Positions 35,705 to 45,456 of a DNA stretch of 64,000 nt are shown here, one piece after another. The notes beneath the pieces were generated by a model. It was not told the DNA's origin. It ran no database searches and was given only the letters and a program-made list of their open reading frames with translations. Both the position numbers and the translations under genes were made by a program. The first letter of the stretch is position 1; each line of letters opens with the position of its first letter. The stretch is taken from contig CAJTYA010000012.1 in the NCBI GenBank assembly GCA_910583985.1, positions 1 through 64,000 on the forward strand. The letters are read 5' to 3'. The DNA is from an uncultured Alistipes sp. GTDB taxonomy: Bacteria > Bacteroidota > Bacteroidia > Bacteroidales > Rikenellaceae.

Positions 35705-36258
35705 TTCTTTCGCGGAACTTGCCGGGGAGGAGTATCCTCTCGCCGGTCCGTCGCGCTCCGGCTGTGTGTCCGGGTCCGGAACCGCCGTATGATATGCTGC
35801 CGCCGGGGGGCGGCTTTCCTGTATTCCGTTTTCCTGCGTGCCTTTCCGGACGAAAATATTTAGGTCCGTTTCCCGTGCCGTGCTGCGTCCATGTATTCTT
35901 GTCGGAACCGGCGCGTGCCGGAAGGAACCGCCGCCCGATAGCGCTCGCCCGCATTTCCAAATCGGAACGAGAAGCCGTTTCCCGTTTTTCGTCGTCCCGC
36001 AGAAGAGGCGGCCGCCTGTCCTCCGTCTGCCGGAGAAGCGGGACGCCGTGCCTTGCCCGTTTCCGGGACGGAGGGTTTCTTGTCGTAGAGTTTGCCCCGG
36101 TCTGTCCGGCCGTAGAGCGGCCGTCTCGTGCGAAGCGGTTCCCGGAGCATAAGACGGGGCGGGGCGTTCCCTCGGAATCCCCTTCCCCGCGTTCCGGGAT
36201 GTCGTGTCGGGCGGAGACCGTCGGGACGGTGCGATTTTGATACCTCGTTTTTTTTGCC
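35705..36258. other. GC-rich spacer between tilS and the tkt promoter
   Basis: About 550 bp. Several frames are open on both strands with no recognisable product. No terminator was visible right after tilS, and I see no RNA gene. Confidence 0.55.
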
Positions 36259-36266
36259 TAAATTTG
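36259..36266 (+). promoter_or_regulatory. -7 promoter element of tkt
   Basis: TAAATTTG, a full match, 71 bp before the ATG. Confidence 0.65.
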
Positions 36267-36337
36267 TTACCTGTCCCGCGGAGGGAGAACCTGCGTCCGG
36301 AAACGATTTTCTTAAAATACTAACTTACTGTAAACAA

Positions 36338-38365
36338 ATGAAAGACTTAACGACAAAAGCTGCGGACAACATCCGAATCCTCGCAGCCTCCATGGTTGAG
36401 AAAGCCAAGTCGGGCCACCCCGGCGGTGCGATGGGCGGAGCCGATTTCGTCAATGTGCTCTACTCCGAATTTCTGAAATACAATCCCGACGATCCGCATT
36501 ATCCTTTCCGCGACCGTTTCTTCCTCGATCCGGGACACATGTCGCCCATGCTCTATTCGGTGCTTTCGCTGGCCGGATACTTCAAGATGGACGAGCTGGC
36601 CGCTTTCCGTCAGTGGGGCAGTCCCACGCCGGGTCATCCCGAAGTGGATGTGGACCGCGGCATCGAAAATACGTCCGGCCCGCTGGGTCAGGGACATGCC
36701 ATGGCTCTCGGCGCCGCGATCGCCGAACGCTTCATGGTAGCCAACTTCGGCGAATGGATGGCGCACAAGACCTACGCCTTCATTTCCGACGGCGGTATTC
36801 AGGAAGAAGTCTCGCAGGGCGTGGGCCGTATCGCCGGTCACCTCGGTCTGAGCAACTTCATCATGTTCTACGATTCGAACAACATCCAGCTTTCGACGAA
36901 AGTCGAAGAAGTCTCGACCGAAGACATCGTCGCCAAATACGAGGCATGGGGATGGAACGTCATCAGCATCGACGGTAACGACCCCGCCGAAATCCGTCAG
37001 GCCCTCAACCGCGCCGACGCCGAAACCGAAAAACCGACGCTCATCGTAGGCCACACGCTCATGGGCAAGGGTGCCGTAGGCAAGGAAGGCGAAGATTTCT
37101 CGAACAAGGTCTCCACGCACGGACAGCCCCTGTCGGCTGCCGGCGGCGACATTGCCAAGACGGTCGCTGCGCTGGGCGGCGATCCCGAAAATCCGTTCGT
37201 GATTTTCGACGACGTGCAGGAACTCTACGCCAAACGCCGCGAAGAGCTGAAAAAATGGTACGCCCTGCGCCGCGAGGAGGAATCCATCTGGCGTGCGGCC
37301 AACAAGGAGCTCGCCGACAAGCTCGACGCCTTCCTTTCGGGCAAGGCTCCCGCGCTGGACTATTCGCAGGTCGCCTGCGGCGACAACGTGGCTACGCGCG
37401 CCGCTTCGGCCGCCGTGCTGTCGTTCCTCGCCGAAAACGTGCCGAACATGATCGTGTCTTCGGCCGACCTGAGCAACTCGGACAAGACCGACGGCTTCCT
37501 CAAGAAGACCCATGCCATGACCAAAGGCGACTTCTCCGGACGCTTCCTGCAACCGGGCGTGGCCGAATTCACGATGGCCTGTATCATGAACGGTATGGCG
37601 CTCCACGGCGGCGTGATTCCCGCCTGCGGAACGTTCTTCGTCTTCTCCGACTATATGAAACCCGTGCTGCGTATCGCCGCTCTGCAACGTCTGCCGGTCA
37701 AATTCGTCTGGACGCACGACTCGTTCCGTGTGGGCGAAGACGGACCTACGCACCAGCCCATCGAACACGAAGCCCAGCTCCGTCTGATGGAACAGTTGCG
37801 CAACCACCGCGGCGAACGTTCCGTGGTCGTGCTGCGTCCGGCCGACAGCTATGAAACCGTCGCCGCATGGAAAATCGCCATGGAAAGCGAACGTCCCGCT
37901 GCGCTGGTGCTCTCGCGCCAGAACATCAAGAACCTGCCGGCCGCCAGCGGCGACCGTCGTCAGGAAGCGATGCAGGCTGTCAAGGGCGCCTATGTCGTGA
38001 TGGATTGCGAAGGTACGCCCGACGTGATCCTGTTGGCCAGCGGTTCCGAAGTGGCTACGCTGGTGGACGGTGCCGAAAAACTCAAGGCCGACGGCCTGAA
38101 AGTCCGTGTCGTTTCGGTTCCCTCCGAAGGTCTGTTCCGCGACCAAAGCAAGGAATACCAGCAGAGCGTGCTGCCTTGCGGCGTGCCCAAGTTCGGTCTG
38201 ACGTCCGGTCTGCCCGTGACGCTGGCCGGTCTGGTCGGCTGCGACGGTGAAGTGTCGGGTGTCGATCATTTCGGCTATTCCGCCCCCGCCGGCGTGCTGG
38301 ACAAGGAATTCGGATTCTCCGGCGAAAACGTGTACACGAAAGTGAAGGCGATGCTCGCTAAATAG
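36338..38365 (+). CDS. tkt: Transketolase
   Basis: A thiamine diphosphate enzyme that moves two-carbon units between sugar phosphates in the pentose phosphate pathway. It has 675 residues in one chain, the common bacterial form. Visible are EKAKSGHPGGAMGGAD (His for substrate), GPLGQGHAMALGAAIAER, the ThDP/metal motif around SDGGIQEEVSQ, and the second half with AEFTMACIMNGMALHGG and WTHDSFRVGEDGPTHQP. The start is the ATG at 36338. A strong terminator follows. Codon choice looks optimised and GC-rich at third positions, as in a highly expressed gene. Confidence 0.97.
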   Translation: MKDLTTKAADNIRILAASMVEKAKSGHPGGAMGGADFVNVLYSEFLKYNPDDPHYPFRDRFFLDPGHMSPMLYSVLSLAGYFKMDELAAFRQWGSPTPGHPEVDVDRGIENTSGPLGQGHAMALGAAIAERFMVANFGEWMAHKTYAFISDGGIQEEVSQGVGRIAGHLGLSNFIMFYDSNNIQLSTKVEEVSTEDIVAKYEAWGWNVISIDGNDPAEIRQALNRADAETEKPTLIVGHTLMGKGAVGKEGEDFSNKVSTHGQPLSAAGGDIAKTVAALGGDPENPFVIFDDVQELYAKRREELKKWYALRREEESIWRAANKELADKLDAFLSGKAPALDYSQVACGDNVATRAASAAVLSFLAENVPNMIVSSADLSNSDKTDGFLKKTHAMTKGDFSGRFLQPGVAEFTMACIMNGMALHGGVIPACGTFFVFSDYMKPVLRIAALQRLPVKFVWTHDSFRVGEDGPTHQPIEHEAQLRLMEQLRNHRGERSVVVLRPADSYETVAAWKIAMESERPAALVLSRQNIKNLPAASGDRRQEAMQAVKGAYVVMDCEGTPDVILLASGSEVATLVDGAEKLKADGLKVRVVSVPSEGLFRDQSKEYQQSVLPCGVPKFGLTSGLPVTLAGLVGCDGEVSGVDHFGYSAPAGVLDKEFGFSGENVYTKVKAMLAK

Positions 38366-38400
38366 ACCTGCTTCCCGTCCGAGACGGGAACGCGTTACGG

Positions 38401-38434
38401 GAGAGGGACCGGATCGCCGGTCCCTCTCTTTTTT
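38401..38434 (+). terminator. Terminator of tkt
   Basis: A perfect 12 bp stem (38401-38412 with 38417-38428), loop ATCG, is followed by six T, 35 bp past the stop codon. Confidence 0.9.
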
Positions 38435-39647
38435 GTTCGGTGCCGGTCCGTCGTCGGGAAACCCGGCGGTCCGCATCGCCTTCTTGCGCGGCGGCCGCAG
38501 ACAGCCGATCGGATAGGGAGGCTCGTTCAGGGACGACCTGCTTTTGATGGCATGGACGGTCTGAGCGTCCGGACGGTCGGCAGGCTCCCGAAACCGGGTT
38601 GCCGGCCGACATCCCGATCTGCGCGACGGCGGTTTCGGGTACCGGGGAGCGGATCGCGTTGCCCGAAGCCTCGGCCGGGAAAGGCACAGGCGGAAATGCG
38701 GTCCGGCGGCTGCGGTTCGCACGCATCGACCCGTGCGGAGGCGTGAACTCCCTCCGTTTTTACCGGAACCGGTCCGTTCGTTTCTGCCGGCCCCGGCCTG
38801 TTTGTTCTGCCGGCCCGTCGGGTGTATTTTCTGTTGAGGGCCTCGCCCGACGAGAAGGTCGGCGGAACGATCCGTCGTCCCGATTTGGGACGGCTTCGTC
38901 CGAATGGATGCTGCGGAGTCGGGATTTCGATCTTCGAAAGCGATGCGTAGGCCGACGACGGATCCGATCCGACGCGAATCCGTCGGACCCCGCCGTGCGT
39001 TTCGATGCCGTCGTTCCATCGTCCACCGGCGAAACCGCTTCTTGTCTGCCGGGCGGAACTTGCCCCCGATACGCATGTTTTTCCGTGCCGGAACGACCTG
39101 TCGTTTCGGTTCGCTGTGCGGGGTGGCTTTTCATCGCTCCGCAGAAAGGGGGATTTGCGGCTTGGGATCTGTGTGTTCGAACGTGCCGGCCGGATGCCGG
39201 GTGGGGGAGCGGTTGCATTTCCGCATAGGAACCATAGCCGTTTTCCGTTTGCGCCGGGAAGGGCGAACTTTTGCCGCTTCATGGAAAAAGTCGTCCTGCG
39301 GCTCCGGATTCGTGTCTGTTTTAGACAGTGCTTTTGCTTTAAACAACCGAGGTATAAGGGGTTGTTTCCTGTTTCCGAGGCGGATGATCTGGTTCTCGTC
39401 GCTTTTTAGGAGGGGCCGATGCGTCCGTTTTCGCTGTGCGGAATCTGCTCTGCATAGTCCGACGAACCGTGTCGGGCGGAATCAGCGCCGGTACACGGTC
39501 TTCGACGGAATACGATCCGGACGCAGGCATCCGCTGCATCGGCCCGCTTGTCCGGTTCCGGGCGGTTCTTGTCGCCGCTTTTCGTTCCCGGGGTGGAATG
39601 CCGTTCGGAACGGAACGGGCGTCGGTTTCCGGACAGCAGAGGGGCAA
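38435..39647. other. Longest spacer in the window, between tkt and murF
   Basis: About 1.2 kb between convergent genes. Frames of 200-300 codons are open but translate to Arg/Ser/Pro-rich strings with no domain. A weak 8 bp inverted repeat (39341-39348 with 39360-39367) is the only clear structure. No tRNA, promoter match or repeat was found. Confidence 0.55.
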
Positions 39648-40928
39648 TTACAGTTCGGCTTCGGCTTTTTCGAGACGGATGCCGCGCGACCCTTTGACGA
39701 GGATCGTCCGGTCGCGGACGGGATGACGGGTCAGATGGGCGCACAGCGCGTCGACGTCGGGGAAGACGGCGAAACGACCCGCCCCGGCTGCCGAGAAGTG
39801 GGGCCCCACTAAATAGGCTTCGTCGATACCCGCCGTGCGGAGCATCTCCACGACGGCCCGGTGCTCCGCCTCGGCGTAGTCGCCCAATTCGCGCATGTCG
39901 CCCAGAATGACGGCCCGTTTCCGCGTCGTCGGCTCGCGGAAAAAATTCTCCAGTGCGGCCCGCATGCTCGACGGGTTGGCGTTGTAGGCGTCCAGAATCA
40001 ATGTGTTGAAGGCCGTTTCCTTTTTCTGCGAACGGTTGTTGTCCGGCACGTAACTTTCGACGGCTTCGACGATGCGGTCGGCCCCGATGCCGAAACGCGT
40101 CCCCACGGCGATGGCGGCGGCCACGTTGGCGAGGTTGTACGATCCCACCAAGCGGGTCCGGACGGGGCGTCCCTGCCATGTCGCTTCGAGAAATTCTCCC
40201 GCCCCCTCCATCTCTAACGAAGCCGTGGAGTAGGGGATCGTGCGAAGGCCCGGACGCATTTCGACCATCCGCCGCAGCGCATCGCTTTCCGACAGATAGA
40301 AGGCTTCGCCCCCGCTCTCCCGCAGCGCGTCGAGCAGTTCGCCTTTGCCCCGCATGACGCCCTCCTCACCTCCGAACCCTTCCAGATGGGCTTTGCCGAC
40401 ATTGGTGATGAGGCCGTAGTCCGGACGGGCGATTTCGCAGAGCCGGGCGATCTCGCCGCAATGGCTGGCCCCCATTTCGACGATGCCGAACTCGACCGTG
40501 TCGTCCATGGCGAGCAGCGTCAGCGGAACGCCGATGTGGTTGTTGAGGTTGCCTTGCGTCATGGCCGTGCGGTATCGGCACGCGAGCGTCCTGCCGACGA
40601 GCTCTTTGGTCGTCGTCTTGCCGTTGCTGCCGGTGATGGCCAGAACGGGTATGCCGAGGGCGCGTCGGTGCCGTGCGGCCAGCTCCTGAAGCGCTGCGAG
40701 CGTGTCGGCGACCGTGACGTATCGGTTGCGGTTCGTTGCGGTCGCCTGCTGCGCAACGCGGGGATCGTCCACGACGGCGACGGCGGCCCCGGCTTCGAGC
40801 GCGGCGGCCGCATAGCGGTTGCCGTCGAAGCGTTCGCCGTGCAGCGCGAAAAAGAGGGAGTCGGGGACGATTTTCCGACTGTCCGTCGAAATGCGGGGAT
40901 GTCTTTTGAAAAGTTCGTAAAGTTCCAT
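39648..40928 (-). CDS. murF: UDP-MurNAc-tripeptide--D-alanyl-D-alanine ligase
   Basis: It adds D-Ala-D-Ala to the UDP-MurNAc-tripeptide, the last cytoplasmic step of peptidoglycan precursor synthesis. It has 426 residues. The ATP loop is TGSNGKTTTKE (99-109). Other family parts are STDSRKI with FFALHG at the N-terminus, TQGNLNNHIGVP, EMGASHCGEI and DAYNANPSSM. murF usually lies in the dcw cluster; here it stands alone, 250 bp after manC on the same strand. No promoter match was found before it. Confidence 0.96.
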   Translation of the reverse strand: MELYELFKRHPRISTDSRKIVPDSLFFALHGERFDGNRYAAAALEAGAAVAVVDDPRVAQQATATNRNRYVTVADTLAALQELAARHRRALGIPVLAITGSNGKTTTKELVGRTLACRYRTAMTQGNLNNHIGVPLTLLAMDDTVEFGIVEMGASHCGEIARLCEIARPDYGLITNVGKAHLEGFGGEEGVMRGKGELLDALRESGGEAFYLSESDALRRMVEMRPGLRTIPYSTASLEMEGAGEFLEATWQGRPVRTRLVGSYNLANVAAAIAVGTRFGIGADRIVEAVESYVPDNNRSQKKETAFNTLILDAYNANPSSMRAALENFFREPTTRKRAVILGDMRELGDYAEAEHRAVVEMLRTAGIDEAYLVGPHFSAAGAGRFAVFPDVDALCAHLTRHPVRDRTILVKGSRGIRLEKAEAEL

Positions 40929-41178
40929 AACGGTTCGATTGGTCCGGACATTCCGGTGCGGACCCGGTGTCCGGAAGCTGTGCGGCAGGACCTTTGCCGT
41001 TTCTTTTCCGGCCGGTCGCGCCGCTTTTGCGCGGTTCCGCTTCCGAGACGGTCCGCCTCGTCGACGCTCGTCCGCCGAAGCGAGACCGGGTCCGGAAGCG
41101 AACCATCCGCCTGCCGGTGACCGAGTTCCTGCGAGAAAGTGTCCTGCCTCTTCCGCCGCGTGTGCCGAGGGAAGAGGG

Positions 41179-42264
41179 TTATATGAATCGGTCGCCGGTC
41201 TTGAATTTGGCGTCGTCGATGAATTTCTTGATGTTCTGTTCGTTGGCTTTCGGACAGATCATCAGCACGTCGCCGCTGTCCACGACGATGTAGTCTTCGA
41301 GGCCCTCGATGACGGTCAGCTTGTCGGGTGCGGTCTTGACGATGCAGCCTTTCGTGTCGTAAAGCATGCACTCGGCGCTCTGCACGTTGCCCGCTTCGTC
41401 TTTGGGCGAATGCGTGTAGAGCGAGCCCCACGTCCCGACGTCGGACCATCCGAAGTCGCTGCAACGGACATAGACGTTCCGCGCTTTCTCCATCACGCCG
41501 AAGTCGATCGAAATGTTGCGGCATTCGGGATAGATCCGGCCGATGTACTCGCTCTCTTCGGGACGTCCGTAGAACAGGGCGATCGACGCGAACATCTGCT
41601 GGAGGTCGGGCAGAAATTCGTCGAGACACCGCATGATCGTATCCGTTTTCCAGATGAAGATGCCCGAATTCCAGAAAAACTCCCCGCTTTCGACGAATAC
41701 TTTGGCCAGTTCGAGGTTCGGTTTCTCGGTGAAGGTCTTGACCTTGTACATCGCGGGGTTGGCCTGCTGCGAGAGGTTGTCGATCTGGATGTAGCCGTAC
41801 CCCGTGTCGGGACGGTTCGGCCGGATGCCGATGGTCATGATCGCCTCCTCGCGTTCGACGAACTCGGCGCCTTCGCCGATCACGCGGCGGAACTCCTCCT
41901 CGTCGAGGATCAGGTGGTCCGAGGGCGTGACGATCATCGTGGCGCCGGGCGCGACGGTTTTCAGCCGCCATGCCGCATAGGCGATGCAGGGAGCCGTGTT
42001 GCGGCCCACCGGTTCGCAGAGCACCTGTTCGGGAGCGATCTCCGGAATGTGTTCCAGCACGAGGTCCCGGTAGCAACCGTTGGTGACGACCAGAAAGTTT
42101 TCGGGCGGAATCGCCGCGGCGAAGCGCTCGTAGGTGTGGCGGATGAAACTTTTCCCCGTTCCCAGAATGTCGAGGAACTGTTTGGGCATCGTCCGGCGGC
42201 TGATGGGCCAGAAACGGCTGCCGATGCCGCCGGCCATGATGACGCAATATCTGTTTTCGTTCAT
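41179..42264 (-). CDS. manC: Mannose-1-phosphate guanylyltransferase
   Basis: It makes GDP-mannose from mannose-1-phosphate and GTP, a precursor of capsule, O-antigen and fucosylated glycans. It has 361 residues: the nucleotidyltransferase domain only, without the isomerase half found in longer relatives. The signature AGGIGSRFWPISRRTMPKQ covers 11-29, followed by TPSDHLI and NSGIFIWK. Near the end, FGVMEKARNVYVRCSDFGWSDVGTW matches the sugar site. Starts at 42273 and 42288 are also possible; the ATG at 42264 gives the family's usual N-terminus. Confidence 0.93.
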   Translation of the reverse strand: MNENRYCVIMAGGIGSRFWPISRRTMPKQFLDILGTGKSFIRHTYERFAAAIPPENFLVVTNGCYRDLVLEHIPEIAPEQVLCEPVGRNTAPCIAYAAWRLKTVAPGATMIVTPSDHLILDEEEFRRVIGEGAEFVEREEAIMTIGIRPNRPDTGYGYIQIDNLSQQANPAMYKVKTFTEKPNLELAKVFVESGEFFWNSGIFIWKTDTIMRCLDEFLPDLQQMFASIALFYGRPEESEYIGRIYPECRNISIDFGVMEKARNVYVRCSDFGWSDVGTWGSLYTHSPKDEAGNVQSAECMLYDTKGCIVKTAPDKLTVIEGLEDYIVVDSGDVLMICPKANEQNIKKFIDDAKFKTGDRFI

Positions 42265-42360
42265 GGATCGCATGGATGGTTTGTTCAATACAATATTATA
42301 TCATTTTTCCGGGATAACCAAACGAATCGTCCGTCCCGTTTCCGCCTGCGCCCGGCCGGG

Positions 42361-42391
42361 TTTGATTTTGAAAATATAATCTTTACCTTCG
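42361..42391 (+). promoter_or_regulatory. -33/-7 promoter of pssA
   Basis: TTTG at 42361-42364 and TACCTTCG (one base off consensus) at 42384-42391 are 19 bp apart. The leader to pssA is about 150 bases. Confidence 0.5.
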
Positions 42392-42545
42392 CACGGACAA
42401 GGCATCGCGCGCCGGTCGCCCGGAAAAGCCGGAAGGGAGGCGTCCGCCGAAGGGTCGGTCCGCAAGGAGCTGACCGGTCTCCGTCGCAGAGGGGCCTCCG
42501 CCATCCTCGTCGGAGGCGATGCCGCCGAGAAAAGTTTTGCAGGAA

Positions 42546-43238
42546 ATGAAAATCAAACTGTTTACCGTACCCAACCTCCTCACGCTGTGCAACCTGCTTT
42601 CGGGATGCGTCGCCTCGGTGCTCGCCCTGACGGGCGGCGATCTGCGATGGGTCTTCGGGTGCGTCGTGCTGGCGGCGCTGTTCGATTTCTTCGACGGTTT
42701 CGCCGCACGGCTGTTGAGGAGCTCGTCGCCCATCGGCAAGGAGCTCGATTCGCTGGCCGATATGGTGAGCTTCGGTTTCGCCCCTTCGGCCGTTCTGTTC
42801 GCCATGTATGCGCTCGGCGGCGGGGCCTACGGGCCGTGGCGGTTCGCCGTGTTCGTGGTGGCGGCGTTTTCGGCTCTCAGGTTAGCCAAATTCAACATCG
42901 ATGAGAACCAGACCAAGGAGTTCATCGGCCTGCCTACGCCGGCCTGTGCGCTCTTCTTCGCCTCCTGCGGCTATCTGGTGCAGCAGGGACGGCTCTCGGC
43001 GACGCCCGAAGCGATTCTGCTCGCCGCGCTGGCGTTTTCGTTCCTGCTGGTGTGCAACGTGCCGATGTTCGCGCTCAAGTTTTCGCACTACCGTTTCGCC
43101 GGCAACGAAATCCGGTACGTCTTTCTGGCGGCCTCCCTCGTCGCGATCTGCCTGTGGGGCGTCGCGGCCGTGCCGTTCGTTTTCATCGCCTACATCGCGG
43201 TTTCGGTCGTCCGGCATATCGTCTCCCGTCGCCGGTGA
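42546..43238 (+). CDS. pssA: CDP-diacylglycerol--serine O-phosphatidyltransferase
   Basis: An inner-membrane enzyme that makes phosphatidylserine from CDP-diacylglycerol and serine, the substrate of Psd (9124). It has 230 residues with about six hydrophobic helices. The CDP-alcohol phosphotransferase motif D-x2-D-G-x2-A-R-x8-G-x3-D-x3-D is complete: D47, D50, G51, A54, R55, G64, D68, D72. The N-terminal FTVPNLLTLCNLLSG is typical of the membrane-type PssA. Together with CdsA and Psd the window encodes the whole phosphatidylethanolamine branch, in two separate places. The start is the ATG at 42546. Confidence 0.95.
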   Translation: MKIKLFTVPNLLTLCNLLSGCVASVLALTGGDLRWVFGCVVLAALFDFFDGFAARLLRSSSPIGKELDSLADMVSFGFAPSAVLFAMYALGGGAYGPWRFAVFVVAAFSALRLAKFNIDENQTKEFIGLPTPACALFFASCGYLVQQGRLSATPEAILLAALAFSFLLVCNVPMFALKFSHYRFAGNEIRYVFLAASLVAICLWGVAAVPFVFIAYIAVSVVRHIVSRRR

Positions 43239-43267
43239 CTCCCCCGGCGGGCTCCGGCGGGTCCGTG

Positions 43268-43296
43268 TTGCAAGTGTAATATTTTTGCTACCTTTG
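43268..43296 (+). promoter_or_regulatory. Promoter of the porin gene
   Basis: TTG at 43268-43270 and TACCTTTG at 43289-43296 are 18 bp apart. A second full match, TATTTTTG, overlaps at 43280-43287. The ATG is 29 bp beyond. Confidence 0.75.
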
Positions 43297-43324
43297 CCGT
43301 TACTTTTTGAAATCGCCGTAGTTG

Positions 43325-45433
43325 ATGTTTCCTGTATCGAGAAGGCATGGTTGGACGTGGTTGTTCGGAACGGTTCTTGTTCTGTGCGGCTTGGCCGTAC
43401 AGGCCCAGCGACCGATGACTTCCAACCAATACAACCAGCTCAACCAGTACGGGACGATGCCCGGACTGCCGGGTCAGAACCAGAACCAGATGCAGTACGG
43501 CGGCATTGCCGGCGTACAAGACAACAACGCGACCGACCAGTCCGCCGACACGACAACCAAGCCGCCCAAGATCCGCAAGCCGCTGGAATCCTACTTCTTC
43601 AACGACTCGATCCGCGAGCGCCAGAGTTTCGCGTGGACGGTGAACCTGTTGCAGAACGATATCGCCATCGTCGATGTGGATACGGCGCTCAACGGCTTTC
43701 AGAACGATTACCCCTATCTGCAGAACAACGTCGGTTCGGCCTATCTGGGCAACATGGGCGCGGCTTCCGTTCCGCTGGACTTTTCGCTGCGTCCCCAGTA
43801 CATCGACTTCACGTTCGCACAGGCCTACGACACCTACCTGATGACGCCGGAGCGCGTGCGCTTCTTCAACGTCAAGAAGCCTTTCACGCATCTTTCCTAT
43901 TTCTATTCGGGTCAGACCAAGCGGCTCGAAGAGGGCTTCTGGGCGACGCATGCCCAGAACGTTTCTCCCTCCACGGGCTTCAATGTCGATTACCGCAGCC
44001 GCGGTACGCGGGGCATGTACATCCATCAGGGAACGCGCGATCGGAACCTTTCGGCGGCCTTTTCCCATACGGGCAAGAAATACAGCGTCCATGCCGGTTA
44101 TATCTTCAACATGGGCGACATCAAGGAGAACGGCGGTATCGTGCGCGACAAGGACATCACCGACACGATCTTCGAAATGCCCGAACTGATCGAAGTCCGG
44201 TTGCAGGACGCGCGCAACGTCTTTAAGAACAATACTTTTTATGTCGTGCAGTCGTACGGTATCCCGCTCCGAAGGCTCACCGACGAGGATTTCTCCATCG
44301 CCCAGAACTCGTCCGTTTTCGTCGGACACGCATTCCAGTACAGCCGTTTCTATAAGAACTATACCGACACCAAGGCCCAGAGCGGCGATTACTACGAGCA
44401 CTGGTACATAAGCCCCACGGCCACCTACGACTCCATTTTCGAAAGCCTGCTTTCCAACCGGGTCTTCATCCAGCTCCAGCCGTGGGACCGCAACGGCCCC
44501 GTGGGCGTCATCAACGCCGGGCTGGGCAACGACCACCACCACTACTACCAGTTCCGCCTCGACGATTACCTCGGCGAGAACAAGGGCACGAACCGCAACG
44601 GGACCTACGTCTACGGTTCGGTCGAAGGCAAGTTCCGGCGCTATTTCGACTGGAACGCCCATATCCGCTACCACCTTTTCGGCTACCGCAGTCAGGACCT
44701 CTATCTGGGCGGCAGCCTGACGTTCAACGTCTTCGTGCGCGGACGCCCCATGACGCTGAAAGGCAGCTTCATGCACGAATCGCGTACGCCGGGCTACTGG
44801 ACGGAAACCTATTTTTCCAACCATTTCGCGTGGAACAACTCCTTCTCGAAGGAGACCGAGACACGCATTTCGGCGACCTTTTCCGTGCCGTTCTGGGGGC
44901 TCGAACTGGGAGCCCGCCAGAGCCTGCTCACCGATAAGGTCTATTACGGTCCCGATGCGGTTCCCGTCCAGCGGGACGGTGCCGTCACGGTGTCGGGTTT
45001 GTATCTGAAAAAGGATTTCCGCTTGGGCGGATTCCATCTTAACCATAGGGTCTTGTATCAGTACAGTTCGGCTCAGGAAGCCGTCCCCGTGCCGATGCTG
45101 AGTGCCTACCTGAGTTACTATTTCGAATTCAATGTCGTCCGGGACGTGCTGCGGTTGCAGATCGGTCTGGACGGACGTTACAATACGAAGTATTACGCTT
45201 TCGGTTATAACCCTGCCACGATGCAGTTTTATAACCAACGTGAAAAGGAACTGGGTAACTATCCGATGATCGACGCGTTCGTCGCCGCCAAATGGAAACG
45301 CATGCGGATTCTGGCCAAATTTCAGCATCTGAACGAAGACTTGTTCGGCAGCCGCGATTATTTCACGGTGCTCCACTATCCGCAGAACAAGCGGATGTTC
45401 AAGTTGGGATTTTCTTGGAGCTTCTACGACTGA
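43325..45433 (+). CDS. Putative outer-membrane porin (Bacteroidetes type)
   Basis: A 702-residue beta-rich protein with a signal peptide (about 1-27, VQA before QRPM). An N-terminal Gln/Asn-rich linker (about 28-60) is followed by a long barrel region with repeated aromatic-rich strands, for example YSRFYKNYTDTKAQ, RYFDWNAHIRYHLFGYRSQD and LRLQIGLDGRYNTKYYAFGYN. The chain ends in FKLGFSWSFYD, with aromatic residues near the C-terminus as expected for BamA recognition. It matches the PF14121 porin group in style. It has no TonB box or plug, so it is not a SusC-like receptor. The MltF-like gene follows directly. Confidence 0.8.
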   Translation: MFPVSRRHGWTWLFGTVLVLCGLAVQAQRPMTSNQYNQLNQYGTMPGLPGQNQNQMQYGGIAGVQDNNATDQSADTTTKPPKIRKPLESYFFNDSIRERQSFAWTVNLLQNDIAIVDVDTALNGFQNDYPYLQNNVGSAYLGNMGAASVPLDFSLRPQYIDFTFAQAYDTYLMTPERVRFFNVKKPFTHLSYFYSGQTKRLEEGFWATHAQNVSPSTGFNVDYRSRGTRGMYIHQGTRDRNLSAAFSHTGKKYSVHAGYIFNMGDIKENGGIVRDKDITDTIFEMPELIEVRLQDARNVFKNNTFYVVQSYGIPLRRLTDEDFSIAQNSSVFVGHAFQYSRFYKNYTDTKAQSGDYYEHWYISPTATYDSIFESLLSNRVFIQLQPWDRNGPVGVINAGLGNDHHHYYQFRLDDYLGENKGTNRNGTYVYGSVEGKFRRYFDWNAHIRYHLFGYRSQDLYLGGSLTFNVFVRGRPMTLKGSFMHESRTPGYWTETYFSNHFAWNNSFSKETETRISATFSVPFWGLELGARQSLLTDKVYYGPDAVPVQRDGAVTVSGLYLKKDFRLGGFHLNHRVLYQYSSAQEAVPVPMLSAYLSYYFEFNVVRDVLRLQIGLDGRYNTKYYAFGYNPATMQFYNQREKELGNYPMIDAFVAAKWKRMRILAKFQHLNEDLFGSRDYFTVLHYPQNKRMFKLGFSWSFYD

Positions 45434-45456
45434 TGCACGCCCGGAAACGATCGTGT

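Noticed and set aside
38599..39812. Open frames of 200-300 codons in the tkt-murF spacer
   Set aside because: They have no recognisable domain, signal peptide or promoter, and one runs into the murF gene on the opposite strand.
41147..41177. Inverted repeat just past the manC stop codon
   Set aside because: An 8 bp stem (41147-41154 with 41170-41177) without a T tail on the minus strand; too weak to call a terminator.
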